From Pseudomonas sp. Ant30-3 (lineage in GTDB: Bacteria; Pseudomonadota; Gammaproteobacteria; Pseudomonadales; Pseudomonadaceae), in NCBI RefSeq assembly GCF_000690905.1, contig NZ_JMCL01000044.1, forward strand, positions 1 to 54,339: a stretch of 54,339 nucleotides of DNA, given 5' to 3'. Below, one piece after another: positions 12,376 to 21,838 of the stretch. The position numbers and the translations under genes are program-made. Positions within the stretch are counted from its first letter, which is position 1, and every line of letters begins with the position of its first letter. The notes beneath the pieces were generated by a model. That model saw only the letters and a list, made by a program, of their open reading frames with translations, ran no database searches and had not been told where the DNA came from.

Positions 12376-13719
12376 TTACAAGATCGACAGCGGGTAGTCA
12401 ACGATCAGGCGGAACTCTTTGACGTCGCCTTCGCCTTCGTCAGCATTAGCGAAGTGCCATGCTTGACGAGCGCGGAAGGAAAGGTCTTTAGCCGGGCCAC
12501 TCTGAATAACATACTTGGCTTCGAAGTTGGTTTCGTTGTGCTTGCCATCTTCGCCATACACGCCAGTGTAAGCGCTCCCCGCTGGAGTGTTGGTGCCGTC
12601 GATGTCCCAGCCTTTCACGTAACGGGTCATGAAGCTCAGACCTGGAACGCCGTACTCAGCCATTTTCAGGTCGTAACGAATTTGTGCAGATTTTTCGTTC
12701 GGACCGTTGAAGTCGGAATACTGGATGGAGTTTGCGAGGAAGATCGAGTCGCCACCGCGGTTGTTCTTGCCCACACCGATGTAGTCGAACGGAGTGTCGC
12801 CGTTAACTTTTTGGAAGCCAACAGTGACGGTGTGCGCTTTCAGGAACGAGTAAGCGGCTGCCAGGGAGAACGTTGTGTTGCTGATGGAGCCCGCTTCGGC
12901 GCTGCCTTCGTCGGTGGTACGGTAGATGTTACCGTCCAGGTTCAGAGACTGATCTGCACCCATTGGGATGGTGTAGTTCAGGTTCGCGTAGTACTGGTTC
13001 CAGATGTCTTCCAGCTTGGCGCCGTACAGGGAGGCGCTCAGGTTTTCGGAGATGCCGTACTTGCCGCCGAAATAATCGATGTTTTTGGCTTCAACGCCAG
13101 CGTAGGTTGCGTACAGGCCGCCGTCGCGAGCGTTTTTATCCTGGCTGGAAGCCGAGTAAAAGTGACCTGCTTCCAGATCAAGGTCCTGGATCTCGCTGCT
13201 CTGCAGCTGGAAGCCAGTGGCGGTTTGCGGAAGGATACGGGAGCCGCCAACAGCAAACACCGGCGCGGTGCTTGGCTGCATGTCGCCGAATTTCAACTCG
13301 GTTTTGGAAACGCGTACTTTGACCGACGCGCCGGCTTTACCCTGGCTGTCGTTGACGTCACGACCGTTGGGACGCACGGTATCGCTGCGGCTCATGTTGC
13401 CGGAGCCGCTGGTGCCGTCGCCGCCATCCAGTTTGATTGCCAGGTAACCGTATGCATCAACGCCGACACCAACTGTACCTTGGGTGTAGCCGGAGCTGAA
13501 GTTGCCGAGCAGGCCTTGAGTCCAGTCTTTCTGGTCCCGGCCGCGGTCTTTGTTATCACGGTTGAAATAATAGTTACGCACCAGCAAATCGAGTTTAGCG
13601 TCTTCAACAAAGCCTTTGGCTTCGGCCTGGTCGCTTACGAAAGGTGCGGCTGTTGCCAACTGGGAACCGGCTGCTGCTGCAACTGCCAGTGCGATCATGC
13701 TCCACTTCATCACGCGCAT
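12376..13719 (-). CDS. oprD: OprD-family outer-membrane porin
   Basis: A 447-residue outer-membrane porin of 18-strand OprD type, for basic amino acids and, in P. aeruginosa, carbapenems. A signal peptide of about 23-25 residues (MKWSMIALAVAAAAGSQLATA) precedes FVSDQAEAKGFVEDA. The family core LRNYYFNRD-like segment, QTATGFQLQSSE and the terminal strand FRLIVDYPLSIL are present. The N- and C-termini and the HIT-slyX neighbourhood match PAO1 OprD as I remember it, so I use the symbol. AAAGGAG precedes ATG 13719. A codon-4 ATG (13710) is the alternative. Substrate range cannot be read from sequence alone. Confidence 0.85.
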   Translation of the reverse strand: MRVMKWSMIALAVAAAAGSQLATAAPFVSDQAEAKGFVEDAKLDLLVRNYYFNRDNKDRGRDQKDWTQGLLGNFSSGYTQGTVGVGVDAYGYLAIKLDGGDGTSGSGNMSRSDTVRPNGRDVNDSQGKAGASVKVRVSKTELKFGDMQPSTAPVFAVGGSRILPQTATGFQLQSSEIQDLDLEAGHFYSASSQDKNARDGGLYATYAGVEAKNIDYFGGKYGISENLSASLYGAKLEDIWNQYYANLNYTIPMGADQSLNLDGNIYRTTDEGSAEAGSISNTTFSLAAAYSFLKAHTVTVGFQKVNGDTPFDYIGVGKNNRGGDSIFLANSIQYSDFNGPNEKSAQIRYDLKMAEYGVPGLSFMTRYVKGWDIDGTNTPAGSAYTGVYGEDGKHNETNFEAKYVIQSGPAKDLSFRARQAWHFANADEGEGDVKEFRLIVDYPLSIL

Positions 13720-14616
13720 CGTGATTTGCTCCTTTGGTTTTTAGAAGAGTACTGCCGTCCCACCTGTTTTTTTATCTGGGCGGCTCTTTCTTTTTGTGTC
13801 GACGCAAACTTATATCACGCCGACCCTGTTGGCGATACTTGCTAATCTGACCCTACAACTTCTTTACGACACTGTCGCAAACTGCTGGCTGGACGTCGCA
13901 AATCTGCAGCCCGATGCAATGGCTTTTAACAACCTAAGCGCTGTTTTACCAGGCTTGAGCATCGGTAAAAAGAGTCCCTTGCAAAGCGTGTGAATCTCCG
14001 TCGGGCAGCCTTGCCACGTTTATTTATTGGCCTCTAAGCACTCCGCTTCCCGCGGTTTGTTCAAGGGCGATGTGTGGGGTAATGCAACAAGCGTGCTCAA
14101 ATCAGAATGCACCCCATGTTTTTTTCAAAAAGCCTGCTCGTCACCGTAAAAACCCCATAAAACCGGGGGTTACACGCCATTTTTAATCCTGCTTGACGGC
14201 GTCCTTGTCAGTGTGATGGTCAATCACAGTTGACTGGCCGACAGCGAAAAACGTTACCGGTTCACCCCTTCAGTGAGTAAAAGGCGGATGCCTGTCGCAC
14301 TGAGCGTAGACGCACTGTGCGGTTTTGGTGCAAAAAATTTCACGTTTAATCCCGGATACACAGGATGCGGCCGGCAGGCCCACGCGAGCAGGGCGCGATT
14401 TACCTGTTGCTTTGCGCGTGCCTCCGGTAACACAGGTACTGAAATGGTGCGTCTGCAGAGATAATGGCCCATGTCGGAGCGTGACTTGCACCCCTGGCAC
14501 TCGCATCATCCGTGAAGCTGAAACCGTTCGCAGGTATGCTGACAGCCTGTCGCTTGGTGCGCCGTCTCGCAGGGTCGATGCCAGGCTGAAATTGATGACC
14601 AGACGGAGTGCGCACA
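13720..14616. other. Long divergent intergenic region, oprD to HIT gene
   Basis: About 900 bases without a gene I can support. The oprD-proximal part is the oprD leader, which can form a GCCGCCC...GGGACGGC hairpin at about 13754-13784. AACCCC...GGGGGTT at about 14151-14172 makes another possible hairpin without a clear T run. Short open frames at 14254-14674 on either strand have no recognisable content, lack convincing ribosome-binding sites and overlap each other. The gap could hold promoters or a small RNA; I cannot show either. Confidence 0.5.
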
Positions 14617-15042
14617 GTGTTCGCCTTAGATCCACGACTTCAACAAGACACACTTGCGATCGGAGACTTTCCACTCAGCCGATTGCTGTTGTCCAATGAT
14701 TCGAATTATCCATGGTTCATCCTGGTGCCGCGTCGCGAGAATATCAGTGAGATATTTCAGTTGGATATCGCCGATCAGCAGCAGCTGTGGCAAGAAACCA
14801 CGGCGTTGGCGCAAATCCTCAAGGAATCGTTCGACGCCGACAAGTTGAATATTGCGGCGTTGGGTAACATGGTCAGCCAATTACATATCCATGTAATTGT
14901 GCGTAAGCGTGATGATGCCGCCTGGCCTGCGCCGGTCTGGGGCAAACATGCAGCCATACCGTATGGCGCAGAGCAGGTCGAAGCAATTCGCGAGCGACTG
15001 CGTCTGGTGCTGACCGATGACTTCACCTTTCTGGAGGGTTGA
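14617..15042 (+). CDS. HIT-family nucleotide hydrolase/transferase
   Basis: A 141-residue cytoplasmic histidine-triad protein. The HIT motif is [13 protein letters not shown] at about residues 88-100, carrying the H-x-H pair that contacts the alpha phosphate. HIT proteins cleave nucleoside phosphoramidates, dinucleotides or similar AMP adducts. The GTG at 14617 is chosen because CGGAG ends 8 bases before it and homologues begin [11 protein letters not shown]; another GTG at 14608 is possible. slyX begins 2 bases after its stop, so the two are one transcript. The biological substrate is unknown. Confidence 0.9.
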   Translation: MFALDPRLQQDTLAIGDFPLSRLLLSNDSNYPWFILVPRRENISEIFQLDIADQQQLWQETTALAQILKESFDADKLNIAALGNMVSQLHIHVIVRKRDDAAWPAPVWGKHAAIPYGAEQVEAIRERLRLVLTDDFTFLEG

Positions 15043-15044
15043 CC

Positions 15045-15251
15045 ATGAGTCTGGAAGATCGCGTAACCGACCTGGAAAGCCAGTTGGCGTTTCAGGATGA
15101 CACCATCCAGGCGTTGAGCGATGTGCTGGCAGTGCAGCAGCGTGCAGTAGAGCGCCTGCAACTGCAAATGGCGGCACTGCTTAAACGGCAGGAAGAAATG
15201 GCCGGGCAGTTCGAAACCTTCGAGGAAGAGGCGCCACCGCCACATTATTAG
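15045..15251 (+). CDS. slyX: SlyX family protein
   Basis: A 68-residue SlyX protein, almost entirely a predicted coiled coil ([20 protein letters not shown]), ending in the family's PPPHY tail. Function is not established. It starts at ATG 15045 after GGAGGG, directly following the HIT gene. A strong terminator is 32 bases downstream. Confidence 0.93.
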   Translation: MSLEDRVTDLESQLAFQDDTIQALSDVLAVQQRAVERLQLQMAALLKRQEEMAGQFETFEEEAPPPHY

Positions 15252-15282
15252 CCTCAGGCACCCGCTATTTATAGCCGGGCGT

Positions 15283-15312
15283 AAAAAAACCGCGACGAGT
15301 CGCGGTTTTTTT
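15283..15312. terminator. Bidirectional terminator after slyX
   Basis: AAAAAACCGCGAC / GTCGCGGTTTTTT with a GA loop. It serves slyX on the plus strand and the cold-shock-domain gene converging on the minus strand. Confidence 0.93.
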
Positions 15313-15323
15313 TCGACCTTGAA

Positions 15324-15926
15324 TCAGCGTCGCGGCAGAGCAGCAATCACATCTTCGGCTTGCAGGCCTTTGTCACGATTCATCACGGAGAACTCCACGC
15401 GCTGGCCTTCGACCAGAACGCGATGGCCTTCGCCACGAATGGCCCGGAAGTGTACGAAAATATCATCGCCGGAGTCGCGGGAGATGAAGCCGAAGCCCTT
15501 GGACGTGTTGAACCACTTGACGGTGCCGGTATCGCGGTTGCTCATGTCATAGCTTGGCGAAGCGGCGGCCGGTGATGATTTGTAGAAACTGATGGCCAAA
15601 TGCAAAAGAACGGCAATCAGGGCGACGACGAGGCTGAACAGCACGGCCGGTTGACCGGCGATGAACGGCATCGGCGCGAGCAGTGCCAGGGTTTGCAACG
15701 CCACCGCCAGTACCAGCAAGACGCTGACGAGGATTTGCAATTGGTGGCGCGGGCCTTTGTTCCAGTAAGGAATGACAGGTGCGAGGGTGAGGTTGAGCAG
15801 GCCGAAGAAGGCCAGATAAAGTGCATCGGGTTGCTGCAGGTAAGGTACGGCGTCGGATCCCAGACTCGGGATGAAGGACAGCAGCAAGGCTGCTGCGCCC
15901 ATTAGCAGGTGGACGATTTTCAACAT
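15324..15926 (-). CDS. Membrane protein with a C-terminal cold-shock domain
   Basis: A 200-residue fusion. Residues about 1-20, 36-53, 62-85 and 94-114 are hydrophobic membrane segments. After a short Ser/Ala/Pro linker, residues about 132-198 are a complete cold-shock domain with both RNA-binding motifs: KGFGFISR (RNP1-like) and DIFVHF (RNP2). This would tether a single-stranded RNA/DNA-binding domain to the inner membrane, with the CSD probably cytoplasmic. An internal Met (YDMSN) could in principle start a CSD-only form. A similar gene stands beside slyX in PAO1 as I recall. The domain assignment is firm; the role is unknown. Confidence 0.85.
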   Translation of the reverse strand: MLKIVHLLMGAAALLLSFIPSLGSDAVPYLQQPDALYLAFFGLLNLTLAPVIPYWNKGPRHQLQILVSVLLVLAVALQTLALLAPMPFIAGQPAVLFSLVVALIAVLLHLAISFYKSSPAAASPSYDMSNRDTGTVKWFNTSKGFGFISRDSGDDIFVHFRAIRGEGHRVLVEGQRVEFSVMNRDKGLQAEDVIAALPRR

Positions 15927-16234
15927 TTTGATTAACTCACGTTAAGACGGATCACAAGGAAGAGCTGATGACGCACGGTTCGCTTCAGAACAAAAAGAGG
16001 CGTTGGACACGTACGCGGTATCAGCCTATGCGCAGCGCCCGGAAAAAGAGGCACTAGCGACACGCTGCCTATTTAACAGCAAAGCTTGCGGCTACTCAAA
16101 TCAGGCGGTCCAGCGGTGTTCTGCGGTCAATTTGTCGCAGCCCGGGATGGCATCCAGGGCTGCAGTGTGGCGACAGGCTTGCTAGAGTGGGGCTGCACCT
16201 GTTGGATGAATTCGATCACCTTTAGGGGAAAAAC
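15927..16234. other. Divergent promoter region between the CSD gene and dps
   Basis: No gene is seen. It contains a nested palindrome: GCAGCCC (16137-16143) with GGGCTGC (16157-16163), flanked by GTCGC (16134) and GCGAC (16170-16174). This lies about 60-100 bases before dps and might be an operator or leader hairpin; no named site could be matched. Confidence 0.4.
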
Positions 16235-16705
16235 ATGGCAATTGATATTGGTATCAGTGAAGAAGATCGCAAGTCCATTGTTGATGGGCTTTCGCGTCTG
16301 CTATCGGACACTTACGTACTTTATTTGAAAACCCATAATTTCCACTGGAACGTCACGGGTCCCATGTTTCGGACCCTGCACTTGATGTTCGAAGAGCAAT
16401 ACAACGAGCTGGCGCTGGCCGTCGATTCGATCGCCGAACGTATTCGTGCGCTCGGCTTTCCGGCCCCTGGCGCTTATTCGGTTTATGCACGCCTGTCTTC
16501 GATCAAGGAAGAAGAGGGTGTGCCAAGCGCTGAAGACATGATCAGGCAACTGGTGGAGGGTCAGGAGGCGGTCACGCGTACCGCGCGCGGTATCTTCCCT
16601 CTGCTCGACAAAGTCAGCGATGAGCCGACGGCCGACCTGTTAACCCAGCGTATGCAGGTTCACGAGAAAACCGCGTGGATGTTGCGCTCGCTTCTCGATC
16701 AGTAA
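16235..16705 (+). CDS. dps: Dps/ferritin-like DNA-binding starvation protein
   Basis: A 156-residue four-helix ferritin-like protein of the Dps class. These assemble as dodecamers, oxidise Fe(II) with hydrogen peroxide and protect DNA. The Dps ferroxidase signature is seen: [12 protein letters not shown] (His and Trp) followed by [20 protein letters not shown] (Asp and Glu). It starts at ATG 16235 after AGGGGAAAAAC. The N-terminus is short, without the Lys-rich tail some Dps use for DNA binding, so DNA condensation is uncertain although iron detoxification is likely. The order CSD gene - dps - aspS is as I recall in PAO1. Confidence 0.93.
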   Translation: MAIDIGISEEDRKSIVDGLSRLLSDTYVLYLKTHNFHWNVTGPMFRTLHLMFEEQYNELALAVDSIAERIRALGFPAPGAYSVYARLSSIKEEEGVPSAEDMIRQLVEGQEAVTRTARGIFPLLDKVSDEPTADLLTQRMQVHEKTAWMLRSLLDQ

Positions 16706-16955
16706 CGGCGGTGCGCGAATGATGCCCACGGGCGTTGTTCGCGCAATCGTTTTATCCACTGCCGGTTGAATGAATCTTCTCATGTTTGTGTAGGAAATCG
16801 TCTGGACTAGGACGCTCTCCACTATCCGCCCCAAGTTGTTGGCTTATCCTACGTTGACGGTCATAAAGTCATCTGGAGATAACTTCGCGCCTGCGTTTTT
16901 ATAGGACTGGCAACAGAGTTCTTGAAACCGGAATTGGCAAAGGAGTGTCAGCGAT

Positions 16956-17294
16956 ATGGTTTATGAAGATGGACGAAAAGCAAACCGGGTCGGATCATTC
17001 AAGGATGCGAGAGTCGATCCGTTTATCCGGGAATTCGATATGGGCCTGGCGCAGCCGTTGTCGCGATCAGTGCGCTTGAATGGTTTTGCCACGTGTCTGC
17101 GGCTTGAGCAGGTTTATTGGGACATTCTCGCCGAAATGGCCAAGGTCAATTGTTGTTCGATCAGTTCGCTACTGTCGCACGTGGACCGTGAAGTGCACTT
17201 GCGGCACGGTGGCGTGAAAAATTTCAGCGGGCTGGTGCGGGTTGTCTGCGTCGTCCATAGCCTCAAAGAAGGAAATGACGTGATCACGGCCTGA
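16956..17294 (+). CDS. Ribbon-helix-helix domain protein
   Basis: A 112-residue small protein. Residues about 37-85 fit the RHH_4-type ribbon-helix-helix fold: SRSVRLNGFATCLRLEQVYW as the beta strand and first helix, then LAEMAKVNCCSISSLLSHVD as the second helix. This suggests a small DNA-binding dimer. ATG 16956 follows AAGGAG at 10 bases. It is monocistronic, between dps and fmdB, with 250 unremarkable bases upstream. No partner toxin or obvious target is adjacent. Function unknown. Confidence 0.75.
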   Translation: MVYEDGRKANRVGSFKDARVDPFIREFDMGLAQPLSRSVRLNGFATCLRLEQVYWDILAEMAKVNCCSISSLLSHVDREVHLRHGGVKNFSGLVRVVCVVHSLKEGNDVITA

Positions 17295-17358
17295 CCAGGT
17301 GACAGCAGCGAGTGTCAGTCTGTGCGGACTTACGGCTGCACAGGCTGCATTTAATGGA

Positions 17359-17364
17359 TATAAT
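17359..17364 (+). promoter_or_regulatory. -10 element (TATAAT) ahead of fmdB-aspS
   Basis: A perfect TATAAT 61 bases before the fmdB start. The -35 region is weak, so this is a plausible rather than certain promoter for fmdB and probably aspS. Confidence 0.45.
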
Positions 17365-17425
17365 CCCGCTCTTTGCCGCAAAACCCAGGGTGCGCGGTAG
17401 CAATCTGATCGCCGAGACAACCCCC

Positions 17426-17647
17426 ATGCCGATGTACGACTATCAATGTGCTTCCTGTGGTCATCAGTTGGAAGCCATTCAAAAGATCAGCGCAGCACCG
17501 CTGGTCGACTGCCCTGCCTGTCAGGCGCCAGAGCTTAAAAAGATGCTGTCCATGCCGGGTTTCCGCCTTAGCGGTACCGGCTGGTACGAGACCGATTTCA
17601 AGACCGGTTCCAAGAAGAACCTTGCCGGCGGCGACAAAGCTGACTAG
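17426..17647 (+). CDS. FmdB-family zinc-ribbon protein
   Basis: A 73-residue protein with an FmdB/CxxC-CxxC zinc ribbon: CASCGHQLE at residues 8-16 and CPACQAPELKK near 33-43. It has the usual MPxYxYxC start, so ATG 17426 is chosen although no strong ribosome-binding site precedes it. The C-terminus GWYETDFKTGSKK is typical of the proteobacterial form. It lies just upstream of aspS on the same strand, as in many gammaproteobacteria. Function is unproven; the family is named after a putative amidase regulator. Confidence 0.9.
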   Translation: MPMYDYQCASCGHQLEAIQKISAAPLVDCPACQAPELKKMLSMPGFRLSGTGWYETDFKTGSKKNLAGGDKAD

Positions 17648-17752
17648 GGCCTGGAGCCGAGTTGAACCACACGTGCGGGTTCTTGCATCGTCCAGCAGCG
17701 GATGGTGCAAGGCCTCCAACCGAATTTCGAATTACGAGAAGTGACCACGACC

Positions 17753-19528
17753 ATGATGCGCAGCCATTATTGCGGCCAACTGAACGAAAGCCTGGAAGGC
17801 CAGGAAATTACCCTTTGCGGATGGGTTCACCGTCGCCGTGACCACGGTGGGGTGATTTTCCTCGATATCCGTGATCGTGACGGTCTGGCCCAGGTGGTGT
17901 TCGATCCTGATCGCGCCGAAAGCTTCGCCGCCGCTGATCGCGTGCGCAGCGAGTACGTCGTGAAAATCACCGGCAAGGTCCGTCTGCGTCCGGCCGGTGC
18001 CACCAACGCCAACATGGCGTCGGGCATGATCGAAGTGCTGGGTTACGAGCTGGAAGTGCTGAACGAGTCGGAAACCCCGCCGTTCCCGCTCAACGAGTAC
18101 TCCGACGTCGGCGAAGAAACCCGCCTGCGTTATCGCTTCCTCGACTTGCGTCGCCCGGAAATGGCCGAGAAGCTGCGTCTGCGTTCGCGCATGACCACCA
18201 GCATCCGCCGCTTCCTCGATGAAAACGGTTTCCTCGACGTCGAAACGCCGATCCTGACCCGTGCCACGCCGGAAGGCGCACGTGACTATCTGGTGCCGAG
18301 CCGTACTCACGCCGGCAGCTTCTTTGCCTTGCCGCAATCGCCGCAGCTGTTCAAGCAATTGCTGATGGTGGCCGGCTTCGACCGTTACTACCAGATCGCC
18401 AAGTGCTTCCGTGACGAAGACCTGCGCGCCGACCGCCAGCCGGAATTCACCCAGATCGACATCGAGACCAGCTTCCTCGATGAGAAAGAGATCATGGGCC
18501 TCACCGAGCAAATGATCCGCAACCTGTTCAAGGAAGTGCTGAACCTGGAGTTCGGTGAGTTCCCGCACATGACTTTCGAAGAAGCCATGCGCCGCTACGG
18601 TTCCGACAAGCCAGACCTGCGTAACCCGCTGGAACTGGTGGACGTGGCCGATCAGCTCAAGGAAGTCGACTTCAAGGTGTTCAGCGGCCCGGCCAACGAC
18701 CCGAAATGCCGTATTGCCGCCTTGCGCGTTCCAGGCGGGGCGAGCATGCCGCGCAAGCAGATCGACGATTACACCAAGTTCGTCGGCATCTACGGTGCCA
18801 AGGGCCTGGCGTACATCAAGGTCAACGAGCGCGCCAACGGTGTTGAAGGCCTGCAGTCGCCAATCGTCAAAAACATTCCGCTGGAAAACCTGAACGCGAT
18901 CCTGGATCGCGTGGGTGCGGTCGATGGCGACATCGTGTTCTTCGGTGCCGACAAGGCCAAGATCGTCAGCGAAGCCTTGGGTGCGCTGCGTATCAAGCTG
19001 GGCCACGACCTCGACCTGCTGACCTGCAAGTGGGCGCCGATGTGGGTCGTCGACTTCCCGATGTTCGAAGAAAACGAAGACGGCAGCTTCAGCGCCTTGC
19101 ACCACCCGTTCACCGCTCCGAAATGCACGCCGCAAGAGCTCGAAGCCAACCCGGCTGGCGCTCTGTCCCGTGCCTACGACATGGTCCTGAACGGCACGGA
19201 ACTGGGTGGCGGTTCGATCCGTATCCACCGCAAGGAAATGCAGCAATCGGTGTTCCGTCTGCTGGGTATCAACGAAGCGGAACAGGAGGAGAAATTCGGC
19301 TTCCTGCTCGACGCCCTGAAATACGGCGCGCCGCCCCACGGTGGTCTGGCCTTCGGTCTTGACCGTCTGGTGATGCTGATGACCGGCGCACAGTCGATCC
19401 GTGAAGTGATCGCGTTCCCGAAAACCCAGAGTGCTGCCGATGTGATGACGCAGGCGCCGGGTGTGGTGGATGCCAAGGCTTTGCGCGAGCTGCACATCCG
19501 TCTGCGCGAGACGCCGAAGGCTGAGTAA
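17753..19528 (+). CDS. aspS: Aspartyl-tRNA synthetase (AspRS)
   Basis: A 591-residue class II synthetase of bacterial type. The N-terminal OB-fold anticodon domain ([20 protein letters not shown]) covers about 1-110. The catalytic core has motif 2 ([20 protein letters not shown]) and motif 3 ([13 protein letters not shown]), with the inserted GAD domain between. Pseudomonas AspRS is known to be non-discriminating, charging tRNA-Asn as well where GatCAB is present; I infer but cannot show this here. ATG 17753 (MMRSHYCGQ) matches the family start; the ATG at 17756 is the alternative. A terminator follows at 19568. Confidence 0.97.
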   Translation: MMRSHYCGQLNESLEGQEITLCGWVHRRRDHGGVIFLDIRDRDGLAQVVFDPDRAESFAAADRVRSEYVVKITGKVRLRPAGATNANMASGMIEVLGYELEVLNESETPPFPLNEYSDVGEETRLRYRFLDLRRPEMAEKLRLRSRMTTSIRRFLDENGFLDVETPILTRATPEGARDYLVPSRTHAGSFFALPQSPQLFKQLLMVAGFDRYYQIAKCFRDEDLRADRQPEFTQIDIETSFLDEKEIMGLTEQMIRNLFKEVLNLEFGEFPHMTFEEAMRRYGSDKPDLRNPLELVDVADQLKEVDFKVFSGPANDPKCRIAALRVPGGASMPRKQIDDYTKFVGIYGAKGLAYIKVNERANGVEGLQSPIVKNIPLENLNAILDRVGAVDGDIVFFGADKAKIVSEALGALRIKLGHDLDLLTCKWAPMWVVDFPMFEENEDGSFSALHHPFTAPKCTPQELEANPAGALSRAYDMVLNGTELGGGSIRIHRKEMQQSVFRLLGINEAEQEEKFGFLLDALKYGAPPHGGLAFGLDRLVMLMTGAQSIREVIAFPKTQSAADVMTQAPGVVDAKALRELHIRLRETPKAE

Positions 19529-19567
19529 GGCTGCTGCGTGAAAGCGCGATGAGGTTTGAGGCAGTCT

Positions 19568-19594
19568 AAAAGGCGCATCTTCGGATGCGCCTTT
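19568..19594 (+). terminator. Terminator after aspS
   Basis: AAAGGCGCATC / GATGCGCCTTT with a TTCG tetraloop, ending TTTGCG. The stem is strong but the T run is short. Confidence 0.8.
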
Positions 19595-19676
19595 GCGTTA
19601 CAAGAGCTGCACTTTAAAAGATAAGACCGCCTGGGGCGGGATCGATAAGGTTTCTAGAGAATTTCGGAGTTGTGTT

Positions 19677-20423
19677 ATGGCTGGCCATTCCAAGTGGGCG
19701 AACATCAAGCACCGCAAAGAGCGTCAGGATGCCAAGAAAGGCAAGATTTTCACCAAGTGGATTCGTGAACTGACCGTTGCCGCGCGTCAGGGCGGCAGTG
19801 ATCCGGGTTCCAACCCGCGCTTGCGACTGGCGCTGGACAAGGCCCTCGGCGCCAACATGAGCCGCGACATCATTGATCGTGCGGTCGCTCGCGGTGCCGG
19901 CGCAGCCGATACCGACGACATGGTCGAACTGACCTATGAAGGTTACGGGCCGGGCGGCGTGGCAGTGATGGTCGAGTGCATGACCGACAACCGCAATCGC
20001 ACCGCAGCGGCTGTCCGCCATGCCTTCAGCAAGTGCGGCGGCAACCTCGGCACCGATGGCTCCGTGGCTTACCTGTTTGAGCGCAAGGGGCAGATTTCCT
20101 TTGCTCCGGGCGTTGATGAAGACGCGTTGATCGAAGCGGCCATGGAAGCGGACGCTGATGACGTGGTGACTCATGAAGACGGGTCGATTGACGTGTTCAC
20201 CTCGTTCGCCGGTTTTTATTCCGTGCGTAACGCGCTGGATGCGGCCGGGTTCAAAGGCGATGATGCGGAAATCGTCATGCTGCCGACAACCAGCGCCGAA
20301 CTGGATCTGGAAGGTGCAGAGAAAGTCCTCAAACTGATCGACATGCTTGAAGACCTGGATGATGTGCAGAATGTGTATTCCAACGCGGACATTCCGGAAG
20401 ATGTGGCAGCTCAGCTAGGCTAA
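19677..20423 (+). CDS. pmpR: YebC/PmpR family transcriptional regulator
   Basis: A 248-residue YebC-family protein ([18 protein letters not shown] start). The P. aeruginosa homologue PmpR represses the pqs quorum-sensing regulator pqsR. Recent work on other YebC proteins points to translation of proline-rich stretches. The family core [14 protein letters not shown], then [10 protein letters not shown], and the acidic C-terminal region are present. ATG 19677 follows CGGAG. It lies between aspS and ruvC with a REP pair before ruvC, so a ruvC-specific promoter is possible. Which role dominates in this strain is unknown. Confidence 0.93.
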   Translation: MAGHSKWANIKHRKERQDAKKGKIFTKWIRELTVAARQGGSDPGSNPRLRLALDKALGANMSRDIIDRAVARGAGAADTDDMVELTYEGYGPGGVAVMVECMTDNRNRTAAAVRHAFSKCGGNLGTDGSVAYLFERKGQISFAPGVDEDALIEAAMEADADDVVTHEDGSIDVFTSFAGFYSVRNALDAAGFKGDDAEIVMLPTTSAELDLEGAEKVLKLIDMLEDLDDVQNVYSNADIPEDVAAQLG

Positions 20424-20441
20424 AGGGCGACCAAGATCCAA

Positions 20442-20531
20442 TGTGGGAGCGAGCCTGCTCGCGAATGCGAACACTCAGGCAGCAACTCTGCTGAATATGA
20501 AATCGCCTTCGCGAGCAGGCTCGCTCCCACA
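20442..20531. repeat. Inverted REP palindrome pair
   Basis: TGTGGGAGCGAGCCTGCTCG (from 20442) and the inverse CTTCGCGAGCAGGCTCGCTC (from 20508) lie between pmpR and ruvC, with about 40 bases of unremarkable sequence between. Confidence 0.85.
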
Positions 20532-20582
20532 CGGGTTCTGCGTGTATTGAAGCATCGTGCATTTATTTAACCTGCAGGCCTT

Positions 20583-21107
20583 ATGACTTTAATTCTTGGC
20601 ATCGACCCCGGTTCGCGCATCACCGGTTATGGCGTGGTTAGCGACACCGGGCGTGGCTGTGTATACGTGGCGTCCGGGTGCATTCGGACCGGCTCCGGCG
20701 AGCTGCACGAGCGGCTGCAAATCGTTTATCGCAGTGTCCGTGAAGTCATCCAGACCTACGGCCCGGTCACCATGGGCATCGAAAAAGTGTTCATGGCGCG
20801 CAACGCCGATTCTGCGTTGAAACTCGGGCAGGCGCGCGGCGCGGCAATCGTTGCCGGCGCCGAAGAAAGCCTGGAAATTGCCGAATACACCGCGACCCAG
20901 GTCAAGCAGGCGGTGACCGGCACCGGCGCGGCTAATAAAGAGCAGGTGCAAATGATGGTCATGCACATGCTGAAGCTGACCAGCAAACCGCAGATCGATG
21001 CCTCGGACGCCCTGGCGATCGCTATTTGTCATGCCCACACTCGCTCCAGTCTGTTACCGCACGGCTTGGGCGCCGCACGCAGTCGTGGCGGGCGCCTGCG
21101 TCTCTGA
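20583..21107 (+). CDS. ruvC: Holliday junction endodeoxyribonuclease RuvC
   Basis: A 174-residue endonuclease that cuts Holliday junctions symmetrically once RuvAB has moved them. The catalytic acidic residues are visible: Asp in [13 protein letters not shown] (residue 7), Glu in [10 protein letters not shown] (about 66), and the [12 protein letters not shown] pair near 139-142. ATG 20583 opens the frame without an upstream alternative of note. It is followed by ruvA after 113 bases and ruvB, the usual order. Confidence 0.97.
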   Translation: MTLILGIDPGSRITGYGVVSDTGRGCVYVASGCIRTGSGELHERLQIVYRSVREVIQTYGPVTMGIEKVFMARNADSALKLGQARGAAIVAGAEESLEIAEYTATQVKQAVTGTGAANKEQVQMMVMHMLKLTSKPQIDASDALAIAICHAHTRSSLLPHGLGAARSRGGRLRL

Positions 21108-21220
21108 TAGCATCAGCAGTCATTTTTAAGGAATGAGGAATTTGCGCCTGGGTCGTCGGCGCAATTCCTTGTTCTGTCAGTCGCCAGCCCTAGGCTGGCC
21201 AACGCTCAAGGATCTGAAAC

Positions 21221-21838
21221 GTGATTGGACGCTTGCGCGGCACCTTGGCTGAGAAACAGCCGCCGCACCTGATTCTGGATGTAAACGGTCTGGGGTATGA
21301 GCTGGAAGTGCCCATGACCACGTTGTATCGCTTGCCGTCGGTCGGCGAACCGCTGACGCTGCACACCCATTTGGTCGTACGCGAAGACGCGCAGTTACTC
21401 TATGGTTTCGCTAGCAAGCGTGAGCGAGACTTCTTTCGTGAGTTGATCCGTCTCAATGGGGTAGGGCCAAAACTGGCGCTGGCCTTGATGTCGAGTCTTG
21501 AAGTTGATGAGCTCGTGCGTTGCGTGCAATCCCAGGACACGTCGGCCCTGACCAGGGTGCCGGGCGTGGGCAAGAAAACTGCCGAGCGTTTGCTGGTGGA
21601 GCTCAAGGATCGCTTCAAGGCGTGGGAAACCGTGCCGGCGATGTTTGCCCTGGTGCCAAACCAGCCGGGCGGGCCGGATGCGCCGGCAGCGGTCGCCACT
21701 GCCGAAAACGACGCGGTCAGCGCGCTGATTTCCCTGGGCTACAAGCCACAGGAAGCCAGCAAGGCAATTTCCGCGATCAAAGAGAAAGGCTTGAGCAGTG
21801 AAGACCTGATTCGCCGTGCCCTGAAGGGAATGATTTAA
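21221..21838 (+). CDS. ruvA: Holliday junction branch-migration protein RuvA
   Basis: A 205-residue RuvA, the tetrameric junction-binding partner of RuvB. It has an N-terminal OB-fold ([13 protein letters not shown]), two helix-hairpin-helix motifs ([14 protein letters not shown] and [19 protein letters not shown]) and a C-terminal UBA-like domain that contacts RuvB ([16 protein letters not shown]). It starts at GTG 21221, with AAGGATC about 8 bases upstream. The stop abuts the ruvB GTG directly, so the two are coupled. Confidence 0.97.
   Translation: MIGRLRGTLAEKQPPHLILDVNGLGYELEVPMTTLYRLPSVGEPLTLHTHLVVREDAQLLYGFASKRERDFFRELIRLNGVGPKLALALMSSLEVDELVRCVQSQDTSALTRVPGVGKKTAERLLVELKDRFKAWETVPAMFALVPNQPGGPDAPAAVATAENDAVSALISLGYKPQEASKAISAIKEKGLSSEDLIRRALKGMI

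Noticed and set aside
12271..13845. A 524-codon plus-strand open frame
   Set aside because: It runs antisense across oprD, whose signal peptide and barrel features on the minus strand are clear.
14254..14674. Overlapping short open frames on both strands
   Set aside because: No family resemblance, no ribosome-binding sites, and they overlap each other and the HIT start.
17732..19495. A 587-codon minus-strand open frame
   Set aside because: It is the shadow of aspS and has no recognisable domain.
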